From contig CADBTO010000273.1 of the NCBI GenBank assembly GCA_902797565.1, positions 1 to 5,741 on the forward strand: a stretch of DNA of 5,741 nt, read 5' to 3'. Made by a program: the position numbers and the translations under genes. This DNA is from an uncultured Lachnospiraceae bacterium. GTDB lineage: Bacteria > Bacillota > Clostridia > Lachnospirales > Lachnospiraceae. This document shows positions 1 to 5,729 of this stretch, one piece after another (position 1 is the first letter of the stretch; each line of letters opens with the position of its first letter). The notes beneath the pieces were generated by a model. That model saw only the letters and a program-made list of their open reading frames with translations, was not told the origin of the DNA and made no database searches.

Positions 1-29
1 CCTCTTGCCTGCCTGCCAAAACACACTTT

Positions 30-58
30 ACTATAACATAGGAAACGCATTCTGTCAA
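30..58 (-). promoter_or_regulatory. Strong sigma-A-type promoter reading out of the left edge
   Basis: On the minus strand a perfect -35 TTGACA (58-53) is followed after exactly 17 nt by the -10 TATAGT (35-30), preceded by TG one base upstream (extended -10, TGTTATAGT). The expected start is near position 23. The -35 begins only 5 nt after the stop codon of the membrane protein gene, and no terminator hairpin lies between them, so the next gene likely has its own promoter but may also receive read-through. The gene it drives lies outside the window. The leader visible up to position 1 contains three copies of TGCC on the plus strand (6-17). Confidence 0.8.
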
Positions 59-63
59 ACTGC

Positions 64-1779
64 TTATTTTTCCAGTACAAAATAGGTTCCATCTGTATAA
101 ATGGTGATGGAATCCCCTTCCTCTTTCAAAAGCATGGGCAGAACATCCACATATTTTGCTTTGTAGATGTTTTCATCCTGGTCTGCCAGGTAGAGCCAGG
201 TATCTCCGTCTTCTGTGATCGGTTCCATTTTCCGGATTTTGATGTTCTTTTCCACAAAGGATGTGGTATCGCGTGGTTCTGTGTCTTTCTCTGAGAGAGC
301 CACCTGATCACTGACTGCCTCTTCCTGGGTAATTTCGCCGCTCAGGAGTGCTGTGAACTTCGCAATGCACTCTTTCTGGGAACTGGATACGGCAACGCGG
401 TTGTACTGCTGTGCATCAATACAGGCATACATTTTTACCAGTCCGGATTTGTCCTTGAGGACGCAGATGTAGGTCAGCTTCCCGTCAATATTGATCAAAG
501 AGGGGAAAGATGCCCGGTATCCCTTTTCCTGGACCTCCCCTTCCGCAGCGTTCATAGCTGAAAATTCATCCGCGCCGGGGCATTCGATGAAGGAGGCGCT
601 TCCCGTCCGTTCATTGACAAACAGAAAGCCCAGGTTCGAAGAATCACTGTTGACTGAGGTAACGCCGGTATAGAAATAGATATCTCCCTCTTTTGCCACA
701 TAGCCATAGTCCGGTCCATCATCGTTTTCCGTAATCTTCCGACAACCCTTTTGCCCTATGACACTATTGATGTAGCCGCTCATCAGCTGTGCACTGTCAT
801 TGTACTGTTCGGTTATGATATACCCGTCATAGACGATATCTACCCAGGTGGGCACGTCGGAAAGCGGATATTTTTCCATGCTGCCATCTACCGGATTTGC
901 GACAATGCAGCCTGCAGGCATCGTACCGCCGAACAGCCCGATGGTTTTTTTGTAATACGGTGCGATAGAATAAGGGTTTCCGGATTCATCCACCTCAAAA
1001 TGGGGGGTGTCAAATATGGCAGTCCGGTATTTCCAGCGGATCCGACGGGTCAGGTTGTCATTCAGAAAGGCAGAAGTCGTATAGCGCATGCCTTTGTCCA
1101 GTTTCACATACTTTGCGTCCATCTGGGTCGGGCTTACGTTGATATAGCCGGGAATGCCTGTCTCCCGGTTCGAAAGCCATTTGAAAAAACCTGCATAGTC
1201 CAGAGTGGCGAGTTTTGCCGGGACGTCTGCGACATTGACTGTACTGAGATCATACGCAACCTCGAACTGGGAAACCAGTTCTGTCAGGCTTCCCATTTCC
1301 CGGCTTGCAAGTTTTTTTGCAGAGCTGGTATCCATCAGCGCGATGGCATCCGCACCGGATACCGAGGGGATATCTGCCTCACTGCCTTCGTGTACTGGTA
1401 GAATACGGCTGTATGCCTTTGCATGGAAAAACCTTGCAGAGATGATGCCGCCGCCAAACAGCATGACGAAAGAAAGCAGGAGTATCCCGGCTGAAACTTT
1501 CAGGCAGATATCCAGGAATCCAGTGTGTTCTTTAATTTTGATGATATTTTCGCCAAAGCGTTTCCACTTCCATTTTCTGGTCTGGGACACCTCTGCGGAA
1601 ACCCGGTCAAAGGCTTTTCCAATGCCCAGGCAAAAGAACAGGATGCCGGAAAGGATCAGGAGATAGAACCAGAACCCCTCGTCCTGGAAGTTCCATGCCG
1701 GCAGGAAAAGATAGTCCAGAACCAGCCCTGCCAACACAGTCAGCAGGATGGGCAGTACAGTTGGTAATAATTTCTTCAT
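64..1779 (-). CDS. Uncharacterised membrane protein, three N-terminal TM helices and a large outer domain
   Basis: Encodes 571 residues from the ATG at 1779, chosen because GGAGG sits 9 nt upstream (1793-1789); an in-frame TTG at 1800 lies upstream of that site and is unlikely. Hydrophobic segments fall at about residues 4-26, 36-55 and 93-115. The loop between the second and third (about 56-90) is rich in Lys and Arg, so the N-terminus should be cytoplasmic and residues 116-571 extracytoplasmic. The outer part is rich in aromatic beta-type sequence, with striking patches KTIGLFGGT (about 279), VPTWVDIVY (about 309), YTGVTSV (about 370) and SGLVKMYA (about 445). After a charged, Ser/Thr-rich linker (about 485-510), the last 60 residues look like a small beta-barrel or OB-like module. 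I have the impression of a conserved Clostridia family with these patches but know no function for it. No catalytic motif is recognisable. It has its own promoter and so is probably not part of the ribosome-assembly operon. Confidence 0.85.
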   Translation of the reverse strand: MKKLLPTVLPILLTVLAGLVLDYLFLPAWNFQDEGFWFYLLILSGILFFCLGIGKAFDRVSAEVSQTRKWKWKRFGENIIKIKEHTGFLDICLKVSAGILLLSFVMLFGGGIISARFFHAKAYSRILPVHEGSEADIPSVSGADAIALMDTSSAKKLASREMGSLTELVSQFEVAYDLSTVNVADVPAKLATLDYAGFFKWLSNRETGIPGYINVSPTQMDAKYVKLDKGMRYTTSAFLNDNLTRRIRWKYRTAIFDTPHFEVDESGNPYSIAPYYKKTIGLFGGTMPAGCIVANPVDGSMEKYPLSDVPTWVDIVYDGYIITEQYNDSAQLMSGYINSVIGQKGCRKITENDDGPDYGYVAKEGDIYFYTGVTSVNSDSSNLGFLFVNERTGSASFIECPGADEFSAMNAAEGEVQEKGYRASFPSLINIDGKLTYICVLKDKSGLVKMYACIDAQQYNRVAVSSSQKECIAKFTALLSGEITQEEAVSDQVALSEKDTEPRDTTSFVEKNIKIRKMEPITEDGDTWLYLADQDENIYKAKYVDVLPMLLKEEGDSITIYTDGTYFVLEK

Positions 1780-1788
1780 ATCGTAAAT

Positions 1789-1793
1789 CCTCC
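1789..1793 (-). promoter_or_regulatory. Ribosome binding site that sets the membrane protein start
   Basis: GGAGG on the minus strand lies 9 nt before the ATG at 1779-1777. This supports the MKKLLPTVLP start over the in-frame TTG at 1800 and over an out-of-frame ATG at 1795. Confidence 0.85.
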
Positions 1794-1811
1794 ATTTCAA
1801 TCATTCACATC

Positions 1812-1840
1812 AGTATAGCATTTCTGCAGGAACTTTTCCA
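1812..1840 (-). promoter_or_regulatory. Probable promoter of the membrane protein gene
   Basis: The -10 is TATACT (1817-1812) with an extended TG (TGCTATACT). The -35 candidate TGGAAA (1840-1835) matches TTGACA at four of six positions, and the spacer is 17 nt. The expected start is near 1805, leaving a leader of about 25 nt that holds the ribosome binding site. The -35 sits between the arms of the inverted repeat at 1818-1850, and the -10 abuts its left arm, so a protein bound to that dyad would cover the promoter. Confidence 0.65.
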
Positions 1841-1850
1841 GCAGAAATGC
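1818..1850. repeat. 10-bp perfect inverted repeat around the promoter
   Basis: The arms GCATTTCTGC (1818-1827) and GCAGAAATGC (1841-1850) are exact reverse complements. Inside them, after one A-A mismatch, GGAA (1829-1832) can pair with TTCC (1836-1839), leaving a 3-nt loop. No T-run follows on either strand, so it is not a classical terminator. Its arms flank the -35 element and touch the -10, which fits an operator. In read-through RNA from the upstream operon it would fold as a 3' hairpin. Confidence 0.85.
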
Positions 1851-1851
1851 G

Positions 1852-1891
1852 GAACGTCTATTGTAATAGATTGCTATTACAATAGACGTTC
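1852..1891. repeat. 18-bp perfect inverted repeat with 4-nt loop
   Basis: The left arm GAACGTCTATTGTAATAG (1852-1869) and right arm CTATTACAATAGACGTTC (1874-1891) are exact reverse complements separated by ATTG. Each arm also holds a smaller near-palindrome (CTATT-GT-AATAG and CTATT-AC-AATAG). The element lies 17 nt past the glycosylase stop and one base from the other dyad. There is no T-run after it in either direction, so intrinsic termination is unlikely. It could be a repressor operator upstream of the membrane protein promoter, an mRNA 3'-end stabiliser, or a remnant of a small mobile palindrome. Confidence 0.9.
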
Positions 1892-1907
1892 GAAGGGGGA
1901 ATCCCTG

Positions 1908-2384
1908 CTACTCTCTGACGACCTGCCATGCTTCTGCCAGCCGTTCCAGATTCCATGCAGCGTTGGCAGGGCTGGTGGAGGGAAGGCAGATACAAGGCTT
2001 CCCTGTCAGAGGCAGTGTATATTTCTGATATAATTTTTCTGCCGTGCGTCCATTCGTATAAATCTGCTGGATGGAGGCGTGTTCCAGGATACTGGACAGG
2101 TCATTGGGCACCACGTTGCGGATCGAAGCATCTGAGGAACCGGATATATCGCATGCGTGGATGACATCCCAGACGGCGATATTGTGCCGGAGCAAAAATG
2201 CCTTTCGCTCCGGGATCGTTTCCGGAAGCGGATCACAGAAGATGCGGCTTAGCACCTTCCAGAAGCGGTTCTGGGGATGCCCATAGAAAAAAGCAGCCTC
2301 CCTGGATTTTACCGAAGGGAAGCTGCCCAGAATCAGAATCCTGGAATGTTCATCGAAAACAGGCGGGATCGGATGTGTAATCAT
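1908..2384 (-). CDS. DNA-deoxyinosine glycosylase (HDG family, UDG superfamily)
   Basis: A 158-residue protein that should remove hypoxanthine (deaminated adenine) from DNA as the first step of base excision repair in the cytoplasm. The N-terminal block ILILGSFPSVKSREAAFFYG followed by GHPQNRFW (about residues 16-42) and the C-terminal block LPSTSPANA (about 134-142) are the hallmark motifs of this family. Asn39 in GHPQN matches the position I recall as the catalytic Asn of the characterised Methanosarcina enzyme. The length is normal for the family and all expected motifs are present. The ATG follows the rsfS stop by only 3 nt (TAA-GCT-ATG), and its GGAG (2397-2394) lies inside the end of rsfS, so translation is probably coupled. 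It is the last gene of the operon. Activity on uracil or xanthine is possible but cannot be read from the sequence. Confidence 0.9.
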   Translation of the reverse strand: MITHPIPPVFDEHSRILILGSFPSVKSREAAFFYGHPQNRFWKVLSRIFCDPLPETIPERKAFLLRHNIAVWDVIHACDISGSSDASIRNVVPNDLSSILEHASIQQIYTNGRTAEKLYQKYTLPLTGKPCICLPSTSPANAAWNLERLAEAWQVVRE

Positions 2385-2387
2385 AGC

Positions 2388-2765
2388 TTACAGCTCCGCA
2401 GGCGTTACAAACCGGCCGTCTTTCCAGATGCGTTCCAGATTGTAGAAGAGGCGGTCTTCTTTGGTGAACAGGTGGACAATGATATCCCCGTAATCCATCA
2501 GCATCCAGGTGGAATTTTTGTTCCCTTCGACCTGGCGGCTGAAGATGCCGTGGTCTTTCTCCATCACCTCTTCCACTGCTTCCTGGCAGGCAGCAAGCTG
2601 GTTTGGATTGTTCACGCTCGCTACGACGAAATAATCCGCCACCACGGAGATTCCAAGAATGTCAATGATCTGGATATCTTCTGCTTTTTTGTCTTCCAGC
2701 GCCTGGTAGACCTCCCGGACGATTTCTTTCGTCTGCTCTGTGTTTTCTGTGTTCTCTGTATTCAT
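2388..2765 (-). CDS. rsfS: Ribosome silencing factor RsfS
   Basis: A 125-residue protein of the RsfS/Iojap (DUF143) family, which binds ribosomal protein uL14 on the 50S subunit and blocks joining to the 30S when nutrients are short. Family motifs are clear: IQIIDILGISVVADYFVVAS (about residues 31-50), then EGNKNSTWMLMDYGDIIVHL (about 80-99), then RLFYNLERIW (about 105-114). Its ATG overlaps the nadD-yqeK stop as ATGA, and AAGGAG lies 7 nt upstream, so translation is likely coupled to the gene before it. The extreme N-terminus is unusual: residues 2-10 are Asn-Thr-Glu repeated three times, encoded by a 9-bp tandem repeat, ahead of the first helix of the conserved domain. The core domain and length are otherwise typical. 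Confidence 0.95.
   Translation of the reverse strand: MNTENTENTEQTKEIVREVYQALEDKKAEDIQIIDILGISVVADYFVVASVNNPNQLAACQEAVEEVMEKDHGIFSRQVEGNKNSTWMLMDYGDIIVHLFTKEDRLFYNLERIWKDGRFVTPAEL
2736..2762 (-). repeat. Three tandem 9-bp units at the rsfS N-terminus
   Basis: On the minus strand the units AATACAGAG, AACACAGAA and AACACAGAG follow the rsfS ATG directly and each encode Asn-Thr-Glu. The units differ by one or two bases, so this is an old rather than a fresh duplication. It lengthens the tail in front of the conserved domain. Confidence 0.85.
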
Positions 2766-4021
2766 AAAAGGGCTCCTTTTTGATTTGTGTGGTTCCTGTA
2801 AAATTCATAGGTTTCGCGTGTCGTATCATCAATGGGGACATGGTTTTTCTCCAGATACGCCAGCGTATCAGACAGGATCATGCGGATGGCAAGGGGAAGA
2901 TCACGGAATGCGGCAGTCCGGATCTCGGCAAGCCTTGGTGCCTGGTTCCGGTTTGGTTCAATATAATCTGCCACAAAGACGATCTCATCCAAAAGGCTCA
3001 TACCCGGTGCTCCTGTGGTATGGACTTCGATGGCATGCAGGATGGCGTCATCTTTTATGCCATACTCTTTTTTGGCCAGCCAGGCTCCGGCTTTTGCATG
3101 GAGCAGCTGCGGGGAATCCATTTCCGCAGGTGTGATGGGAAGCTTTTTCTTCTTTGCAAAGGAAAGCAGTTTTTCACCGGACATATATTTGGCGCAATCG
3201 TGGAGAAGGCCCGCCAGGAGCGCATCATCTACCGGATAGCCATAACGCATCGCCAGGGATGCAGCCGTGTACATGACGCCTCTGGTATGCTCCATGCGGG
3301 AAGGCTTCAGGTTCTTTTCGATTTCTTTCTCAATCGAAAGGAGCCGTTTTTGTTTCTCATTGTTTTTGCCGTTGTTTTTCGGGGACATCGCTTCCTCCTC
3401 TTGTTCATAGAGCCTGTGTGCCTTAATATAGCGGTATACACCTTCTGTTACCTGGCCTGAAAAATCTTCCTGCTGTGCCGCGGCCATCCGGATCTGGGAG
3501 GAGGACACGTCTACATAATCCGTTTGCAGGATATGGAAGGTGGTGTGGAATGTTTCAGATAACTCCTGTGCCTTTTGCGCAATATCATATGCGGGGAGGC
3601 CTGCCGGAGCATGCATGCCGCCATGCCTTGCTGCGACCACGATATCCGTATGGGCTGCAATGATTTCCGGATGCCGCCAGATTTCAAACGTAAAGAGGGA
3701 GTCTTCTCCAAGCAGGAAGAAAAAATGGTCATCCGGATGCTGCTGCTTCAAGGCGGTCAGCGTCAGGTAAGTATAACTTGGAGACTCCTGCTCCATTTCA
3801 TAGGTGCAGATCTCCAGGAAGGGAGCATCCTGAATGGCGATCCGGCACATATCCAGACGCTGGAAACGGCTGCTGCCCTGTTCTGCTGATTTGTGGGGCG
3901 GAAATCCGGCCGGAAGCAGCCACACCTTGTCCAGGGACAGCTGCTCATGCAGCTTTCTGGCAATATAAAGATGCCCCTTGTGGATCGGATTAAAGGATCC
4001 GCCGAACAGTCCTATGCGCAT
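2762..4021 (-). CDS. nadD-yqeK: NadD-YqeK fusion: nicotinate-nucleotide adenylyltransferase plus HD-domain Ap4A hydrolase
   Basis: One open frame of 419 residues joins two enzymes usually encoded by adjacent genes. Residues 1 to about 206 are NadD, which makes nicotinate adenine dinucleotide from NaMN and ATP. GSFNPIHKGH (8-17) is the nucleotidyltransferase signature, LLPAGFPPHK spans 35-44, SSSQIR spans 173-178 and the usual NadD ending VYRYIKAHRLY spans 195-205. A polar linker rich in Glu, Asn and Lys follows (about 206-226). Residues from about 228 onward are YqeK, an HD-domain protein shown in other Firmicutes to cleave Ap4A symmetrically. Its likely metal ligands are H245, H274-D275, H308, H329, H334 and D352, with HTTG at 334-337 and FVADYIEPNR at 349-358. 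Both halves look intact. The start follows the yhbY stop by 10 nt, and its GAGGAAGG site overlaps that TGA. A strong internal start at codon 212 could also yield YqeK alone. Confidence 0.93.
   Translation of the reverse strand: MRIGLFGGSFNPIHKGHLYIARKLHEQLSLDKVWLLPAGFPPHKSAEQGSSRFQRLDMCRIAIQDAPFLEICTYEMEQESPSYTYLTLTALKQQHPDDHFFFLLGEDSLFTFEIWRHPEIIAAHTDIVVAARHGGMHAPAGLPAYDIAQKAQELSETFHTTFHILQTDYVDVSSSQIRMAAAQQEDFSGQVTEGVYRYIKAHRLYEQEEEAMSPKNNGKNNEKQKRLLSIEKEIEKNLKPSRMEHTRGVMYTAASLAMRYGYPVDDALLAGLLHDCAKYMSGEKLLSFAKKKKLPITPAEMDSPQLLHAKAGAWLAKKEYGIKDDAILHAIEVHTTGAPGMSLLDEIVFVADYIEPNRNQAPRLAEIRTAAFRDLPLAIRMILSDTLAYLEKNHVPIDDTTRETYEFYRNHTNQKGALL
3386..3399 (-). promoter_or_regulatory. yqeK: Internal ribosome binding site and ATG at the NadD/YqeK junction
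   Basis: Inside the fused frame, a perfect AGGAGG (3399-3394) precedes an in-frame ATG (3388-3386) by 5 nt. The ATG is codon 212, directly after the end of the NadD domain, and would start a 208-residue YqeK (3388-2762), close to the usual size of free-standing YqeK. The sequence suggests that separate nadD and yqeK genes fused by loss of the nadD stop while the yqeK start was kept, so full-length fusion and free YqeK may both be made. Actual use of this start is inference. Confidence 0.65.
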
Positions 4022-4031
4022 GGCACCTTCC

Positions 4032-4355
4032 TCATTTCGCTGTTTTGGAATTCAGATGATTTGGAAACTGGATCACGGGTTTTTTGTCCGGATCTGTCTG
4101 GGCACGGTAGAGGACGATTTTGCGCCCGATCACCCGGACTACTTCGCTGCGGGTCCTTCCGGAGAGGGCTTCCGCAATCCCTTTGGGATCTTCCAGGCAG
4201 TTCTTGAGTACAGAGATTTTCACCAGCTCCCGTGCCTCCAGCGCCTCGTCACAGGCCTTCACGAATTCCGGTGTCAGGGATTCCTTCCCGATCTGCAGGA
4301 TTGCCTTCTCCTTCCCCGCAAGCGAGGTCAGGAAGGCACGTTCTTTATTGGTCAT
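4032..4355 (-). CDS. yhbY: YhbY-family (CRM domain) RNA-binding protein
   Basis: A 107-residue, single-domain CRM protein of the YhbY/YqeI type, which associates with pre-50S particles. Typical features are the N-terminal RAFLTSLA helix (about residues 6-13), QIGKESLTPEF (21-31), a central helix-strand region with LVKISVLKN (44-52), and the signature VVRVIGRKIVLYR (72-84). Length is normal. The loop that is usually GxxG reads GKES (23-26), so its second glycine is replaced by serine, which might weaken or alter RNA binding. The start is 21 nt after the obg stop, with GAGGAG (4372-4367) 11 nt upstream of the ATG. The TGA stop overlaps the ribosome binding site of nadD, consistent with coupling in one operon. 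Confidence 0.93.
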   Translation of the reverse strand: MTNKERAFLTSLAGKEKAILQIGKESLTPEFVKACDEALEARELVKISVLKNCLEDPKGIAEALSGRTRSEVVRVIGRKIVLYRAQTDPDKKPVIQFPNHLNSKTAK

Positions 4356-4376
4356 TTTTCTTGGTACTCCTCATTC

Positions 4377-5678
4377 TTATTTATAATAATCAAATTCTAA
4401 TCCATACATGCGGACGGTATCGCCTTCTTCAATGCCAAGTGCTTCCAGCTTCTTCAGGATGCCCTGTTCTCTCAGGAATTTCTGGAAAAACAGGAAGCCT
4501 TTCTCTGAATCGATATTGGTGTATCCAAGCATCTTTTCGATTTTCGGCCCTTCCACAATGTATTCGCCTTCTTCACCGCGCTCAACGGTATAAGAATCCT
4601 GCTGCAAGCCATAATATTCCCGGACATCAATCTCCGGCTCATAAATCTGGCTGTCTTCTTTGTGGGAAGCCAGCACGGAAGAGATTTCAGCCAGCAATGC
4701 GTCCAGTCCTTCACCGGAAACTGCGGAAATGGCAAAGACCTTGCGTTCCGGAAAGGCTTCCTGCAGCCGGGACAGGATTTCCTCTTTTCCTGCGGGATTT
4801 GCATCCATCTTGTTTGCCGCAATGATCTGGGGCTTTTGCAGCAGTTTTTCACTGTAGCTTTCGCTGTAACGCTGCAGCTCTGCGTCAATCGTGCGGATAT
4901 CTTCTACGGGATCCCGTCCTTCGACCGAAGCGCCGTCGACCAGGTGTACCAGAACCTTACTGCGCTCGATATGCCGCAGGAATTCATGCCCCAGTCCCAC
5001 GCCTTCTGCGGCACCTTCGATGAGCCCGGGGATATCTGCCATGACAAACCCATTCCCATCTGGCAGATCAACGACACCCAGGATGGGGTGCAGCGTTGTG
5101 AAATGGTAATTGGCAATTTCCGGTTTGGCATTGGAAAGCCGCGACAGGAGCGTGGATTTCCCAACATTGGGGAAACCAAGAAGCCCCACATCGCATAACA
5201 CTTTCAGTTCCAGAATTACTTCAATTTCAATGGCTTCCCCGCCGGGCTGCGCATATTTTGGTGCCTGCATCCTGGATGTGGCAAAGTGCATATTGCCCAG
5301 TCCGCCCCTGCCCCCTTTGAGGATGACCTGCTTCCGGTTTTCGCCGGACAGATCTGCGATGACTTTCCCGGTCTGCGCGTCTTTGACCACGGTTCCTTCC
5401 GGAACCTTGAGGATGAGGTCTTCTCCGTCCTTTCCGTGGCATTTTTTCTTTTTTCCCTCTTCGCCGGGGGTGGCGGCGAATTTCCGCCTGTGCCGGTAAT
5501 CCGACAGGTTGTTCATGCCAGGGTCAATCGCGAAGATAATATCCCCGCCCCTGCCGCCATCCCCGCCATCCGGCCCGCCATTGGGAACGTATTTTTCACG
5601 ACGGAAGGAAATATGCCCGTCGCCGCCTTTTCCAGATTTAATGAAGATTCTTGCACGGTCTGCAAAATGTGTCGCCAT
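4377..5678 (-). CDS. obg: GTPase Obg (CgtA), 50S ribosome assembly
   Basis: A 433-residue Obg GTPase, the usual length for Firmicutes, needed for late 50S assembly and linked to stress and (p)ppGpp signalling in the cytoplasm. The Gly-rich Obg fold covers about residues 1-158 (runs such as GGPDGGDGGRGGD at 34-46). The G domain has G1 GFPNVGKST (168-176), switch FTTLHP (193-198), G3 DIPG (215-218), G4 NKMD (289-292) and G5 SAVSGEG (318-324). The C-terminal OCT domain (about 350-433) ends in the family-like LEFDYYK. All GTPase motifs are intact. I chose the ATG at 5678 because AAGGAGG (5692-5686) lies 7 nt upstream and MATHFADRARIF is the normal N-terminus; the in-frame ATG at 5699 is upstream of that site. 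It is the first gene of the visible run, after a terminator-like hairpin. Confidence 0.97.
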   Translation of the reverse strand: MATHFADRARIFIKSGKGGDGHISFRREKYVPNGGPDGGDGGRGGDIIFAIDPGMNNLSDYRHRRKFAATPGEEGKKKKCHGKDGEDLILKVPEGTVVKDAQTGKVIADLSGENRKQVILKGGRGGLGNMHFATSRMQAPKYAQPGGEAIEIEVILELKVLCDVGLLGFPNVGKSTLLSRLSNAKPEIANYHFTTLHPILGVVDLPDGNGFVMADIPGLIEGAAEGVGLGHEFLRHIERSKVLVHLVDGASVEGRDPVEDIRTIDAELQRYSESYSEKLLQKPQIIAANKMDANPAGKEEILSRLQEAFPERKVFAISAVSGEGLDALLAEISSVLASHKEDSQIYEPEIDVREYYGLQQDSYTVERGEEGEYIVEGPKIEKMLGYTNIDSEKGFLFFQKFLREQGILKKLEALGIEEGDTVRMYGLEFDYYK

Positions 5679-5685
5679 GGTACTT

Positions 5686-5692
5686 CCTCCTT
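5686..5692 (-). promoter_or_regulatory. Ribosome binding site that sets the obg start
   Basis: AAGGAGG on the minus strand, 7 nt before the ATG at 5678-5676. It rules against the upstream in-frame ATG at 5699, which would place the site inside the coding region. Confidence 0.9.
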
Positions 5693-5700
5693 GAAACATG

Positions 5701-5729
5701 AAAAATACCCGGTTTCAACGGAACCGGGT
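5701..5729 (-). terminator. Terminator-like hairpin just upstream of obg
   Basis: Read on the minus strand, ACCCGGTT (5729-5722), a 7-nt loop and AACCGGGT (5714-5707) form a perfect 8-bp GC-rich stem, followed by ATTTTT (5706-5701). This is the form of a short intrinsic terminator. It ends only 9 nt before the obg ribosome binding site, leaving no room for a promoter between. It may end most transcription of the upstream unit (in this cluster usually rpmA) and let a fraction through to obg, or respond to a leader structure outside the window. Confidence 0.7.

Noticed and set aside
6..17. Three TGCC units as a functional repeat or CRISPR-like element
   Set aside because: Only 12 bases long and at the window edge; too short to support anything.
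751..1401. 216-codon open frame on the plus strand
   Set aside because: It is antisense to the membrane protein gene, has no recognisable domain and reads as compositionally odd protein rich in Cys, His and Arg; a shadow of the real gene.
1777..1800. TTG start at 1800 for the membrane protein
   Set aside because: No ribosome binding site lies before it, and the GGAGG at 1793-1789 is properly placed for the ATG at 1779.
1852..1891. Intrinsic terminator after the glycosylase gene
   Set aside because: The stem is long and perfect, but no T-run follows on either strand, so it is listed as a repeat.
1852..1891. BlaI/MecI/CopY-type operator
   Set aside because: The arms contain TGTA and TACA, but in outward order (TGTA then TACA) and with wrong spacing compared with the TACA-TGTA core of those operators; no such regulator is in the window.
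2780..3460. 226-codon open frame on the plus strand
   Set aside because: It is antisense to the YqeK half of the fusion, whose HD motifs are unmistakable; no ribosome binding site or domain supports it.
4232..4825. 197-codon open frame on the plus strand
   Set aside because: It spans the antisense of the end of obg and most of yhbY, and the product looks like random Pro/Arg/Ser-rich sequence.
5676..5699. Upstream ATG giving obg seven extra residues
   Set aside because: The extra codons are the translated ribosome binding site; the ATG at 5678 has ideal spacing and the family's normal N-terminus.
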